This document shows positions 26,860 to 35,234 of a stretch of 42,198 nucleotides of DNA, piece after piece. The position numbers were made by a program, and so were the translations under genes. The notes below the pieces were generated by a model. The model saw only the letters and a program-made list of their open reading frames with translations. It had not been told where the DNA came from and did no database searches. This stretch comes from an uncultured Butyrivibrio sp. (lineage in GTDB: Bacteria > Bacillota > Clostridia > Lachnospirales > Lachnospiraceae), in contig CAMNOS010000007.1 in NCBI GenBank assembly GCA_946546925.1, positions 1 through 42,198 of the forward strand. The letters run 5' to 3'. Every line of letters begins with the position of its first letter. Position 1 is the stretch's first letter.

Positions 26860-27795
26860 ATGAGCGATAAGATGAGACTGGTAACAAGAAGTGATTTTGA
26901 CGGTTTGGTTTGCGCGATGATCCTTAGGGAATGTGACCTGATAGAAGAGATCAAGTTTGTTCATCCCAAGGATGTACAGGATGGGAAGGTAGAGCTTTCA
27001 GGCAATGATATAACTACCAATCTGCCTTATGATTCCAGAGTGTTCATGTGCTTTGACCACCATGAATCCGAATTGACCAGAAATGCGGATATGAAGAACA
27101 ATGACAACTGGCACATCGATGGATATGCCAAGTCTGCCGCAAGGGTTGTATATAACTATTACAAGGAAGCCGGCTACGACCTCAAGAGGATTTCCGATGA
27201 GATTATGACGGCTGTTGATAAGGGCGATTCTGCTGACTTCACGGAAGAAGAGATCCTTGATCCCAAGGACTGGGTTCTGATGAACTTCCTCATGGATGCA
27301 AGGACTGGTCTTGGAAGATTCCACGATTTCAGAATATCCAACTATGATCTGATGATGGAGCTCATCGGCTACTGTGTTAATCATGACATCAAGGATGTGC
27401 TTGAGCTTCCCGATGTCAAGGAGAGGGTTGACCTGTATATGGAACAGGCAGAGCTCTTCAAGAAACAGCTCAAAGAGATCTCCCACATGGAAGGCAAGGT
27501 TGTTGTGGTTGACCAGAAGGCAGCAGGAGATGTTATCTACGCCGGCAACAGATTTATGGTATATGCTCTTTATCCTGAGGCAGAGATCTCGGTTCATGTT
27601 GCATGGGGATTCAAGAAGCAGAACACGGCAGTTATGATCGGAAAGTCAATCATCAATAAGGCGTCTGATTTCAACATCGGCGATCTGTGCCTTGAGTACG
27701 GCGGAGGAGGTCATGCCAATGCCGGAACCTGCCAGCTTGACAATGATAAAGTAGATGATCTTCTTCCTGAGATCATTAAGAAACTTAATTCATAA
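26860..27795 (+). CDS. DHH/DHHA1-family phosphoesterase
   Basis: 311 residues. N-terminal DHH domain: RSDFDGLVCA (Asp12, Asp14) and FDHHESE (Asp66-His67-His68), with a further metal site near VDKGDSADF. The C-terminal DHHA1 domain ends with YGGGGHANAGTCQ. It resembles exopolyphosphatase-related and oligonucleotide/cyclic-dinucleotide phosphodiesterases of the NrnA/GdpP kind, but without membrane, PAS or CBS parts. The substrate cannot be told from sequence. A weak GGGGG precedes the ATG. It is transcribed alone, between its own promoter and a strong terminator. Confidence 0.88.
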   Translation: MSDKMRLVTRSDFDGLVCAMILRECDLIEEIKFVHPKDVQDGKVELSGNDITTNLPYDSRVFMCFDHHESELTRNADMKNNDNWHIDGYAKSAARVVYNYYKEAGYDLKRISDEIMTAVDKGDSADFTEEEILDPKDWVLMNFLMDARTGLGRFHDFRISNYDLMMELIGYCVNHDIKDVLELPDVKERVDLYMEQAELFKKQLKEISHMEGKVVVVDQKAAGDVIYAGNRFMVYALYPEAEISVHVAWGFKKQNTAVMIGKSIINKASDFNIGDLCLEYGGGGHANAGTCQLDNDKVDDLLPEIIKKLNS

Positions 27796-27809
27796 ACCGT
27801 AATGAATGT

Positions 27810-27840
27810 AGCGCCTCGCTCTTGCTGCGAGGCGCTTTTT
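27810..27840 (+). terminator. Strong Rho-independent terminator
   Basis: AGCGCCTCGC (27810-27819) and GCGAGGCGCT (27827-27836) make a perfect 10-bp GC-rich stem with a 7-base loop, followed by a T run. Confidence 0.93.
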
Positions 27841-27860
27841 AAGTATATGGAGTATTTACA

Positions 27861-28934
27861 ATGAAGAAAGCTTTGATAGCCATGAGCGGCGGAGTTGACA
27901 GCTCTGTGGCTGCTTACATCATGAAAGAGAAGGGCTTTGAGTGCATGGGATGCACAATGAGGCTCTATGAAAACGACATGATTGGCGAGGACCTGTTCGG
28001 AAGCTGCTGTAGTCTTAATGACACGCAGGATGCCAGAGCTGTCTGTGATAAGATAGGGATTCCCTACAATATCTACCACTATGAGGCAGAGTTCAGGCAG
28101 AAGGTGATAGAGCCCTTTGTGTGCAGCTATGAGAAGGGGGAAACACCCAATCCCTGTATTAGGTGCAACCGCTACCTTAAGTTTGATCTTCTCTATGAGA
28201 AAGCCGTAGAACTGGGATACGAGAATATCGTGACCGGGCACTACGCAAGGATTGAAGAGAGAGACGGACACATGTATCTGTTAAAGGCTCTTGACCTGTC
28301 CAAGGATCAGAGCTATGTGCTGTACGACCTGACCGAAGAACAGCTCTCTCACACATTTTTCCCCCTGGGGGATATTCCGAAGACGAGAGTAAGGCAGATA
28401 GCCGACGAGAACGGTTTTGTCACGTCCCATAAGAAGGAGAGCCAGGACATCTGCTTTGTGCCTGACGGTGACTATGCCGGCATGATAAAAAGATACAGGA
28501 ACCATGATTATCCCAAGGGTGATTTTGTGGATCTTGATGGAAATGTCCTGGGAAGGCATGAGGGAATAATCAATTACACCATTGGTCAGAGGCGGGGACT
28601 TGGAATACCTGCAGACAGAAGGCTGTATGTCTTTAGAATTGATGCAGAGAATAACAGGGTGATCCTGGCTGATGATAAGGACCTTTTCAGCAGACAGGTC
28701 AAGGTCAGGGATTTTCACTGGATTACGGGAGGGGCACCCGCAGAAGAGTTCAGGTGCAGCGCCAAAATACGTTACAGGCACAGGGAACAGCCCGCTCTGG
28801 TTAAGATACTGGATGAGGGAAATGCAAGGATAGTATTTGATGAGCCTCAGAGAGCAGCGACCCCCGGACAGTCGGCAGTTCTTTATGATGGCGATATTGT
28901 CCTCGGCGGAGGAATTATTGTAGGAATGTGCTAA
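27861..28934 (+). CDS. mnmA: tRNA-specific 2-thiouridylase MnmA
   Basis: ATP-dependent thiolation of U34 in the anticodons of Lys, Glu and Gln tRNAs. 357 residues. PP-loop AMSGGVDSSVAAY at the N-terminus, GSCCSLNDTQDA, TPNPCIRCNRYLKF with the catalytic Cys, TGHYARI, ALDLSKDQSYVLY, and SQDICFVPDGDY with the second catalytic Cys. The C-terminal beta-barrel is present. GGAG at 27849-27852 serves the ATG. Confidence 0.97.
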   Translation: MKKALIAMSGGVDSSVAAYIMKEKGFECMGCTMRLYENDMIGEDLFGSCCSLNDTQDARAVCDKIGIPYNIYHYEAEFRQKVIEPFVCSYEKGETPNPCIRCNRYLKFDLLYEKAVELGYENIVTGHYARIEERDGHMYLLKALDLSKDQSYVLYDLTEEQLSHTFFPLGDIPKTRVRQIADENGFVTSHKKESQDICFVPDGDYAGMIKRYRNHDYPKGDFVDLDGNVLGRHEGIINYTIGQRRGLGIPADRRLYVFRIDAENNRVILADDKDLFSRQVKVRDFHWITGGAPAEEFRCSAKIRYRHREQPALVKILDEGNARIVFDEPQRAATPGQSAVLYDGDIVLGGGIIVGMC

Positions 28935-28985
28935 AAATTATAAAATATATCTATGGGAAATAGTAAAAATGTATTGGAGGAAAAT

Positions 28986-29291
28986 ATGCTTCAAATTTCT
29001 AAGGAACTGATCGGTGATCATCTTACAGTTTCTATTGCAGGACGCCTTGACATAAACACGGTGCCGGAACTTGAATCCCAGCTGGACTCGTCATTTGACG
29101 GAGTGAGCAAGCTTACATTTGATTTTTCGGATCTGGAATATATTTCATCCGCAGGGCTTAGAATAATTCTGTCCGCAAGGAAGAAAATGAAAAGTGATAA
29201 CGCTGTTGTGATAAAGGGAGCATCCAAGGAAGTAAGGGATATTTTTGAAGTGACAGGCTTCTCGAGCATCCTTGATGTCGGCTTGCTATGA
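28986..29291 (+). CDS. STAS-domain protein (anti-anti-sigma factor-like)
   Basis: 101 residues, a single STAS domain like SpoIIAA/RsbV. The pattern is typical: GRLDINTVPELESQL, LTFDFSDLEYISSAGLRIIL. Ser54/Ser55 in ISSAGLR is where RsbW-type kinases phosphorylate such proteins. The start is ATG 28986 because TTGGAGGAAAAT precedes it; the frame is open to 28953 without a site. The stop overlaps the ATG of the ABC lipoprotein/permease gene (ATGA). No anti-sigma kinase or sigma factor gene is adjacent, but the ABC ATPase two genes on carries an RsbW-like extension, which may be its partner (inference). Confidence 0.9.
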   Translation: MLQISKELIGDHLTVSIAGRLDINTVPELESQLDSSFDGVSKLTFDFSDLEYISSAGLRIILSARKKMKSDNAVVIKGASKEVRDIFEVTGFSSILDVGLL

Positions 29292-30868
29292 GGATCGGAA
29301 GCAAATTCTGCATCTTTTTGCGAAAGAGTACAGTGCCCATAATTTTTGCACTTATTCTTTCGCTTTCCGGGTGCGGTTCAAATGGCAGCAGATCGGAGTC
29401 ATCGGGAAGTGACGTTACCGTAAGAACCCCGGAGTATACTGAGTTTTCTGAATTAAAAGGCAAGACACTGTCCATGCTTACCGGAGCTCCTTTTGAGGAA
29501 CTGATCCTGTCTAAGGTTCCTGAGGTCAAGGAGTTTACTTATTATGCTTCAATGCCTGATATGACTCTTGCTGTTAAATCGGGCAAGACCGATGCGGCTC
29601 TGACCAACAACGCACTTTCAGAGCTGGCGGTAAACAGGGAGGAGTCTCTTGCTCTTTTCCCAACGCCTCTTAAGGAGGCTTCCTTCGGAATTGCCTTTTC
29701 CAAGGAAAACAAAGATCTTGCAAAGTGGCAGGCCGCCTATGATTCAATCTCACAGGAGACAAAAGATCTCCTGTGGAAGAAGTGGACAGGATCAGACGAG
29801 AGCAAAAAGGTGATGCCACAGCAGTCCTGGGAAGGCAAAAACGGAACGGTAAAAGTTGCTGCAGGTGACACTCTGGAACCGATGAGCTACGCCGGTGAGG
29901 GCGGCAGAATCTGCGGCTTTGACGCAGAGATGATTCTGCTCATGGCCAAAGAGCTGGATGTGCACGTGGAGTTTACCGGAATGGAATTTGCAGCTGTTCT
30001 TTCCTCAGTTCAGTCGGGAAAGGCAGATATGGCCTGCGGCTCCATAATCATCACAGATGAGAGAAGGCAGGCAGTTAATTTTGTTGAGTATTATCCCGCA
30101 GCATTTGTTCTCATAGTACGAGCGGCAGATGCAGAAGTCTCTTCCAAAGACTTCCTGACGAGTGTTGGGGAGAGTTTCGAGAAGACCTTTATCAGGGAAG
30201 AGCGCTGGAAACTATTTATATCGGGAATAGAAACGACACTTATTATTACAGTTCTTTCAGCTCTTTTTGGAACAATACTGGGATTTGGCGCCTTTATGGC
30301 CTGCAGAAACGGCAACAGGGCAGCAAATGTCATAACGCGGTTTGCCGTCTGGCTGGTGCAGGGCACGCCCATGATGGTCCTTCTTATGATCCTCTATTAC
30401 ATTATCTTTGACAAAGTGGACATAGACGGGGTGGGTGTTGCAATAGTCGGCTTCACTCTTGTTTTTGGTGCCGGAGTTTACGGAATGTTCAAAGTCGGCG
30501 TTGGTGCTGTGGACAAGGGACAGCTCGAGGGAGCTCTGGCTCTGGGCTATGGAAACGGCAAGGCCTTCCTCAATATCATCCTGCCGCAGGCAATTCCTCA
30601 CATCCTTCCGCTTTATCAGGGTGAGCTTACTGCTCTTTTAAAATCAACAGCCATAGTCGGATACATTGCAGTGCAGGATCTCACGCGAATGGGAGACCTC
30701 ATAAGGGCAAGGACATACGATGCATTTTTCCCGCTTATTGCGGTGGCTGCCATCTATTTCATTCTTGCTGCAGTGCTGATAGCTCTTTTCAAGAGACTCA
30801 CTTTTAAATTTGATTACACTAAGCGGAACAGAGAAACTATTATGAAGGGGATTTCCATGCATGATTGA
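29288..30868 (+). CDS. Amino-acid ABC transporter: lipoprotein solute-binding region fused to permease, with swapped binding halves
   Basis: 526 residues. A signal peptide with lipobox LSGC (Cys29) is followed by two solute-binding segments and a permease. Residues 54-168 (FSELKGKTLSM ... SFGIAFSKENKDLAKW ... LLWKKWTG) match the second half of a SBP_bac_3 protein. Residues 185-282 (NGTVKVAAGDTLEPMSY ... GFDAEMILLMAKEL ... SGKADMACGSIIITDERRQAVNF) match the first half. The order is thus inverted compared with a free binding protein. The permease (about 308-505, five hydrophobic segments) has the EAA loop QLEGALALGYGNGKAF and IILPQAIP of polar amino-acid transporters. It overlaps the STAS and ATPase genes at both ends. 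Confidence 0.9.
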   Translation: MRIGSKFCIFLRKSTVPIIFALILSLSGCGSNGSRSESSGSDVTVRTPEYTEFSELKGKTLSMLTGAPFEELILSKVPEVKEFTYYASMPDMTLAVKSGKTDAALTNNALSELAVNREESLALFPTPLKEASFGIAFSKENKDLAKWQAAYDSISQETKDLLWKKWTGSDESKKVMPQQSWEGKNGTVKVAAGDTLEPMSYAGEGGRICGFDAEMILLMAKELDVHVEFTGMEFAAVLSSVQSGKADMACGSIIITDERRQAVNFVEYYPAAFVLIVRAADAEVSSKDFLTSVGESFEKTFIREERWKLFISGIETTLIITVLSALFGTILGFGAFMACRNGNRAANVITRFAVWLVQGTPMMVLLMILYYIIFDKVDIDGVGVAIVGFTLVFGAGVYGMFKVGVGAVDKGQLEGALALGYGNGKAFLNIILPQAIPHILPLYQGELTALLKSTAIVGYIAVQDLTRMGDLIRARTYDAFFPLIAVAAIYFILAAVLIALFKRLTFKFDYTKRNRETIMKGISMHD

Positions 30869-31952
30869 GATTGTTTCCCTGAGAAAAGAATATGACAACA
30901 TAACGCCTCTTACCGATGTAAACGCAGTGATAAATGACGGCGATATCATATCTGTGATAGGTCCTTCCGGCATGGGTAAATCGACCTTTCTTCGCTGTAT
31001 CAACATGCTTGAAAAGCCAACCTCCGGAAAGATCATTGTAAACGGACAGGATATCACAGCGCCCGGCTGCAATCTACAGAAAATCAGGCAGAAGATGGGA
31101 ATGGTGTTTCAGTCCTTTAACCTCTTTTCGCACATGACTGTGATAGAGAACATAATGGCTCCCCAGACTGACCTGCTCCGAAGGACAAGGCAGGAGGCCT
31201 ACGACGAGGCAGTGCGGCTTCTTAAGCTTGTGGGATTGTCTGAAAAGGCCTTTAGCTATCCTGATGAGATGTCCGGCGGTCAGAAGCAGCGTGTGGCAAT
31301 AGCCAGGTGTCTTGCGATGGACCCCGACACAATCCTGTTCGACGAGCCTACAAGCGCGCTTGATCCCACGATGGTTGGTGAGGTGCAGGCAGTTATATCA
31401 GAGCTTGCCGGGACCGGTAAGACCATGATCATAGTGACCCACGAGATGGGTTTTGCACGTGCCATAGCAAATCGAGTTTTCTACATGGACGAGGGTGGCA
31501 TCTACGAGGAGGGCACCCCGGAAGAAATATTTGAAAGCCCCAGAAAAGAGAAGACCAGACAGTTCATACGCGGACTCAAGGTTCTGGAACTTACTGTCCG
31601 GGAACAGAGATTTGATTTTCTTGGAATGCAGACTGAGATCGAGAGCTACTGCAGGAAAAATCTCATTCCTTATCGCATGTCCAGGCATCTGCACCTTGCG
31701 TTTGAGGAACTGGTGCAGCAGATCTTAGTGCCCGGAATGGATAGACCTGATATCTTTTGCAGCATTGAATACTCTGAAAAAGATGAGAAGGTTCTCTTTA
31801 GTGTATCCTATGGCGGAGATGAGATAGATATGTCAGGAGAGGACAGCAGCCTTGCGTTATCAGTGTTAAAGAGCGCGGTGACTGATCTTGGGCATGAAGT
31901 ATCTGCAGAGGGCGCAAGGAAAAACCACGTATCAATGACAATACTTCCCTGA
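30861..31952 (+). CDS. Amino-acid ABC transporter ATPase (GlnQ-like) with a C-terminal RsbW-like domain
   Basis: 363 residues. Residues 1-240 are a complete ABC ATPase of the polar amino-acid type: Walker A GPSGMGKST (34-42), Q-loop Gln84, MSGGQKQR (137-144), ILFDEPTSALDP (158-169), switch His194. GlnQ-type proteins normally end near 240-245. Here about 120 residues follow. They look like a GHKL/HATPase_c_2 fold of the RsbW/SpoIIAB kind: HLHLAFEELVQQIL fits the N-box (consensus E-x-x-x-N, Asn replaced by Gln287), then VLFSVSYGGDEIDM and LALSVLKSAVTDLGHEV fit the later parts. Key Mg- and ATP-binding residues are lost, so kinase activity is doubtful. The start overlaps the permease gene by 8 bases. 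Confidence 0.88.
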   Translation: MIEIVSLRKEYDNITPLTDVNAVINDGDIISVIGPSGMGKSTFLRCINMLEKPTSGKIIVNGQDITAPGCNLQKIRQKMGMVFQSFNLFSHMTVIENIMAPQTDLLRRTRQEAYDEAVRLLKLVGLSEKAFSYPDEMSGGQKQRVAIARCLAMDPDTILFDEPTSALDPTMVGEVQAVISELAGTGKTMIIVTHEMGFARAIANRVFYMDEGGIYEEGTPEEIFESPRKEKTRQFIRGLKVLELTVREQRFDFLGMQTEIESYCRKNLIPYRMSRHLHLAFEELVQQILVPGMDRPDIFCSIEYSEKDEKVLFSVSYGGDEIDMSGEDSSLALSVLKSAVTDLGHEVSAEGARKNHVSMTILP

Positions 31953-31974
31953 GGAAGAGCAGAATAGCAAAATA

Positions 31975-32038
31975 AAAATCCGCTGACAAGGGTCAGTGCG
32001 CTGAGCGAATGCTCGGGCAGTCCCTGTCAGCGGATTTT
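31975..32038. terminator. Bidirectional terminator between convergent genes
   Basis: AAAATCCGCTGACAAGG (31975-31991) pairs with CCCTGTCAGCGGATTTT (32022-32038), 16 of 17 positions. An inner stem (GAGC/GCTC at 32003-32006 and 32011-32014) fills the loop. A and T runs on the two flanks allow it to act for both the ABC operon (plus) and the binding-lipoprotein operon (minus). Confidence 0.85.
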
Positions 32039-32043
32039 AATTT
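32002..32043 (+). repeat. Dispersed intergenic repeat, copy B
   Basis: Aligns without gaps to 16993-17034 with 34 of 42 identical. In this copy the repeat forms the 3' half of the bidirectional terminator and the matching 5' arm is present, whereas copy A keeps only the 3' half. Confidence 0.65.
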
Positions 32044-32090
32044 ACTTCAAAATATTGGATCGTGAAGGCGGTTCTTTCTGATCTATACGT

Positions 32091-33089
32091 TTAGTTGATG
32101 GATGCTGCGTTGCTCTTATCTACGGGTGCAAAGGGAACCCATACATACAGTCCGTCTTCAGTTACGTACTGAACATCCTTGCAGGTGCCTTTTTTGGCAA
32201 GTGCTATAGCTGCTTCGATGCAGGACTGGCCCTGTCCTACGGCTGACTGGTATACGGTGAACTGCATTCCGTTTTCAAGGATGGACTTACATCCGTCAAC
32301 AGTTGCATCGATTCCTACTACAGGAACAGACTGGGGATCTATTCCAAGCTCGTTCATGGCCTGGACAACGCCAAGTGCCATGGAGTCGTTGTTGCAGATA
32401 ACGCAGTCATATGGTTGGCCTGTCTTTAAGAAGAGTTTGAACTCGTCGCAGGCTTTCTGTGTGTCCCAGTAAGCGGTGTCGTTGAATACGAAGTTTGCGT
32501 TAACTCCTGCGTTCTTGAAATACTTCTTTACCGCCTTGGTCCTGTTGATCGCGGCGGGGTGGCCGGGCTGACCCTGGAAGAGCACTATGTTGAGACTTGA
32601 GGGCTTACCGAGCTTGTTCCACACGTATTCAGCCTGCATTGTTCCCGCGTCGATCTCATAGCTTCCCACATACATATATTTGTCAGCCTTAAGATATGCT
32701 GCATCGGGCTGGGAATTGGTGAAGAGGATAGGAGTGTCACCTGCTGTAACCTCAAGCTGCAGGGCAGTGTCTGTGTCCACCGGGTTGCAGATGATGGCAT
32801 CGTAGCCTTTTGCTACAGCGTCCCTTATCTGGTTTACCTGTTCATCAACCGATTCGCAGGGAGCGCCCACATCAACCGTGACTCCGCTTTTTGCGCCGGC
32901 ATCGATTACCGAATTCATTACAAGGGTCTTGAAATCATCAAGGGTAAGGGTGGAAAAGAATACCTTCACACCGGATCCGTCTATCTGTCCGCCCGAACTT
33001 TTGCTGCCGCATCCTGCGATTGAGACAGCAAGCAGCAGTGCAGCCAGGGCGCATGTCAAAAATCTTTTTAATGATCTGTTCTTTAACAT
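32091..33089 (-). CDS. Sugar-type periplasmic-binding lipoprotein (RbsB-like), without transporter
   Basis: 332 residues; signal peptide with lipobox SIAGC (Cys27), then a Peripla_BP_4-type fold: VDEQVNQIRDAVAKGYDAIICNPVDTDT, QGQPGHPAAINRTKAVKKYF, DCVICNNDSMALGVVQAMNELG, PVVGIDATVDGCKSI, MQFTVYQSAVGQG. These are the ribose/galactose/AI-2-type binding-protein signatures. No permease or ATPase gene is near. It begins 13 bases after the stop of the chemoreceptor gene, behind GAGGAGG, so the two are co-transcribed. The natural reading is that it presents a sugar or related ligand to the receptor rather than to a transporter (inference). Confidence 0.9.
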   Translation of the reverse strand: MLKNRSLKRFLTCALAALLLAVSIAGCGSKSSGGQIDGSGVKVFFSTLTLDDFKTLVMNSVIDAGAKSGVTVDVGAPCESVDEQVNQIRDAVAKGYDAIICNPVDTDTALQLEVTAGDTPILFTNSQPDAAYLKADKYMYVGSYEIDAGTMQAEYVWNKLGKPSSLNIVLFQGQPGHPAAINRTKAVKKYFKNAGVNANFVFNDTAYWDTQKACDEFKLFLKTGQPYDCVICNNDSMALGVVQAMNELGIDPQSVPVVGIDATVDGCKSILENGMQFTVYQSAVGQGQSCIEAAIALAKKGTCKDVQYVTEDGLYVWVPFAPVDKSNAASIN

Positions 33090-33102
33090 AGCTCATCCCT
33101 CC

Positions 33103-35121
33103 TCAAATCTTAAACTTCTGAACATAGGATGTAAGAGTCTGCGATGTCTCTGCAAGCTCGTGGGAATTATCTGCCACATCCTGACTGCTCTTTGTGATGT
33201 TGTTGGCCATTTCAACCATGTTCTCACTGGTTGCAAGGATCTCATCGGCACTGGCTGCCTGTTCCTCGGAAATGGCTGCAACGTTGGTGGCTACGTCATC
33301 GACTTTCTGGATGTCATCGAGCATGTTCTCAATGAGTCCGTTCGAAGTCTGGATATTGTTGTAGATCTTGTCAAAGGTTCCGACAGCTACATTGATAAGC
33401 TCAGAATTCTCTCTTATGCTGTCAGCACTTTCGTTGGCCTGTCCAACCGCTTCACCGATGAGCTTTCTGACTTCGTCGATGAGCATGGAGATGTTCTGGG
33501 CGCTCTCGGCTGATGTCTGGGCGAGCTTGGCGATCTGGGTTGCGACAACTGCAAAGCCCTTGCCTGCATCGCCGGCTCTTGCAGCCTCGATCGAGGCGTT
33601 GAGAGACAGAAGATTGGTCTCTTCGGCGATCTCTCCGATCATGCCAACGATGTTGGTGATCTCCTCCGATGCAGAGCCTACCTTGTTGATGGACTCAACG
33701 AGTCTCTCGTTTGCATTGGAGATACCGTCCATGGCATCGCTGAGCTTATCCATATCCCGTCTGCCCTGCTGGGAGATGTCGATAGTCTCCTTCATGCTGG
33801 CATTGGCCTTGTCGCTGTTCTCTCTGGTGTCGGCAACAACCTGTGCGAGAGTAGTGGCATTTGATGCGATGTCGTTGACTGCGGTGGCGAGCTGGTCAAC
33901 TGTGTCGTTGAGCTGGCGCATCGCCTCGGCCTGTGACTGTGATGCCTCAAACATAGTCTTTGAAACTCTGTCGGAGTTATCCGACTCCTCCTGGAGTTTG
34001 TCTGATTCCTGACTGATGCTGGAGAGCATACTCCTCATGGATGCTACAAAGTCTGAGACCTTGCTGCCCATGACACCAATCTCGTCGTTGCTTGAAGAAT
34101 CGATATTGATCGTGAAATCACCTTCTGACATGGATGCGATATTGTTGGAAATATTGCCGAGAGGTGCAATAACTCTTTTGACAACAAAGAGTATCAGTAT
34201 CACGATGAGAACTATTGCGGCTGCTCCGACTGCAAACAGGATAAATCCCATCTGGGATACCGATCTGAGAATTATATTCGTGGGGATGTAAGATACAAGA
34301 ACCCAGTCAGTTCCGGCAATCTCAGAGAATGCAACCATGTTGTCGCTGATCTCTTTGCTTGATAAATCTCCTGAGTTGATCGCCTTGGCTGCGCCGGATA
34401 AAAGAGCATCCTGGCTGCTCTCTGAAAGCGTCGTGCCGACCAGGGAGATGTTTCTGTGTGCAAGTATCTTGTTGTCGTTGGTATCTACGAGGAAAGAACT
34501 GGCATCCGACATCTTAACACCTGAGTTGACAATGATGGTGATCTTGTTCAGGGTAACGTCTGCGCCTATGATCTTGATGACATCTGATCCGTCATTGAGG
34601 ATACCTGTCGCACTTATAACAGTCTCGCCCTGCTCGTTGGTATAGGCAGTTCCGTATGCCATTGCGATTCGGCTGATACCCTGTTTGAACCAGGTGCTTT
34701 CGGTCACATTGGCGTCGGACATATCAGACTCTGTCGCCTTGTAGAGCTTTCCATCAGTAGTACCAATATAGAAGCCCTTAGGTGAATTGGAATTGTATCC
34801 GTAGAAGGAATCAAGAATTCTTGTGAGTTCTTCTTCAGTCGGATTGGCGCTCTCGATGGAGTGTTTTACCGTCTGGAAGTAGGTCAGATTTTCGGCAAGC
34901 CACGCCTCGATGTTGTCGGCCTGGTTGGAGATGGAAGACTCAAGAGTCTCCGTGGCCATTTCCGTCATTCTGTGCTTGGAAACAGACGCTGCTATGTTTA
35001 CCAGCGCCAGTACTGTGATGATTACTACAGGAAGAATGTACATAAGCAGCTTGCTGCTGATCTTCTTGTTCTTTTTCTTCACAGTTGTGGATGATGCTTT
35101 GCTTTTTGTGTTTTTGCTCAT
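33103..35121 (-). CDS. Methyl-accepting chemotaxis protein (dCache-HAMP-MCPsignal)
   Basis: 672 residues from ATG 35121, preceded by AAGGGG at good spacing; an in-frame GTG at 35130 lies inside that site. A basic cytoplasmic start is followed by a transmembrane helix (about 27-47), an extracellular dCache-type sensor (about 50-290, with [17 protein letters not shown] and [11 protein letters not shown]), a second transmembrane helix (about 300-325), HAMP ([20 protein letters not shown]), and a long signalling coiled coil. The hairpin tip is [32 protein letters not shown]. The presence of a chemoreceptor implies a motile organism. The binding-protein gene follows in the same operon. Confidence 0.95.
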   Translation of the reverse strand: MSKNTKSKASSTTVKKKNKKISSKLLMYILPVVIITVLALVNIAASVSKHRMTEMATETLESSISNQADNIEAWLAENLTYFQTVKHSIESANPTEEELTRILDSFYGYNSNSPKGFYIGTTDGKLYKATESDMSDANVTESTWFKQGISRIAMAYGTAYTNEQGETVISATGILNDGSDVIKIIGADVTLNKITIIVNSGVKMSDASSFLVDTNDNKILAHRNISLVGTTLSESSQDALLSGAAKAINSGDLSSKEISDNMVAFSEIAGTDWVLVSYIPTNIILRSVSQMGFILFAVGAAAIVLIVILILFVVKRVIAPLGNISNNIASMSEGDFTINIDSSSNDEIGVMGSKVSDFVASMRSMLSSISQESDKLQEESDNSDRVSKTMFEASQSQAEAMRQLNDTVDQLATAVNDIASNATTLAQVVADTRENSDKANASMKETIDISQQGRRDMDKLSDAMDGISNANERLVESINKVGSASEEITNIVGMIGEIAEETNLLSLNASIEAARAGDAGKGFAVVATQIAKLAQTSAESAQNISMLIDEVRKLIGEAVGQANESADSIRENSELINVAVGTFDKIYNNIQTSNGLIENMLDDIQKVDDVATNVAAISEEQAASADEILATSENMVEMANNITKSSQDVADNSHELAETSQTLTSYVQKFKI

Positions 35122-35180
35122 GATTTTCACCCCTTGTACTATAAAGTTGTTTGAGTATATACATACAAGACTGTCCTATA

Positions 35181-35189
35181 ATTATAGCA
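35181..35189 (-). promoter_or_regulatory. Extended -10 promoter of the chemoreceptor operon
   Basis: Read on the minus strand, TGCTATAAT is a perfect -10 (35186-35181) with the extended TGC (35189-35187). It lies about 60 bases before the ATG. No good -35 and no sigma-28 flagellar motif (TAAA...GCCGATAA) was seen. Confidence 0.6.
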
Positions 35190-35234
35190 CTTGGGGTGAA
35201 TGATTGACTGTATAACGTAATATTTTATTTTATT

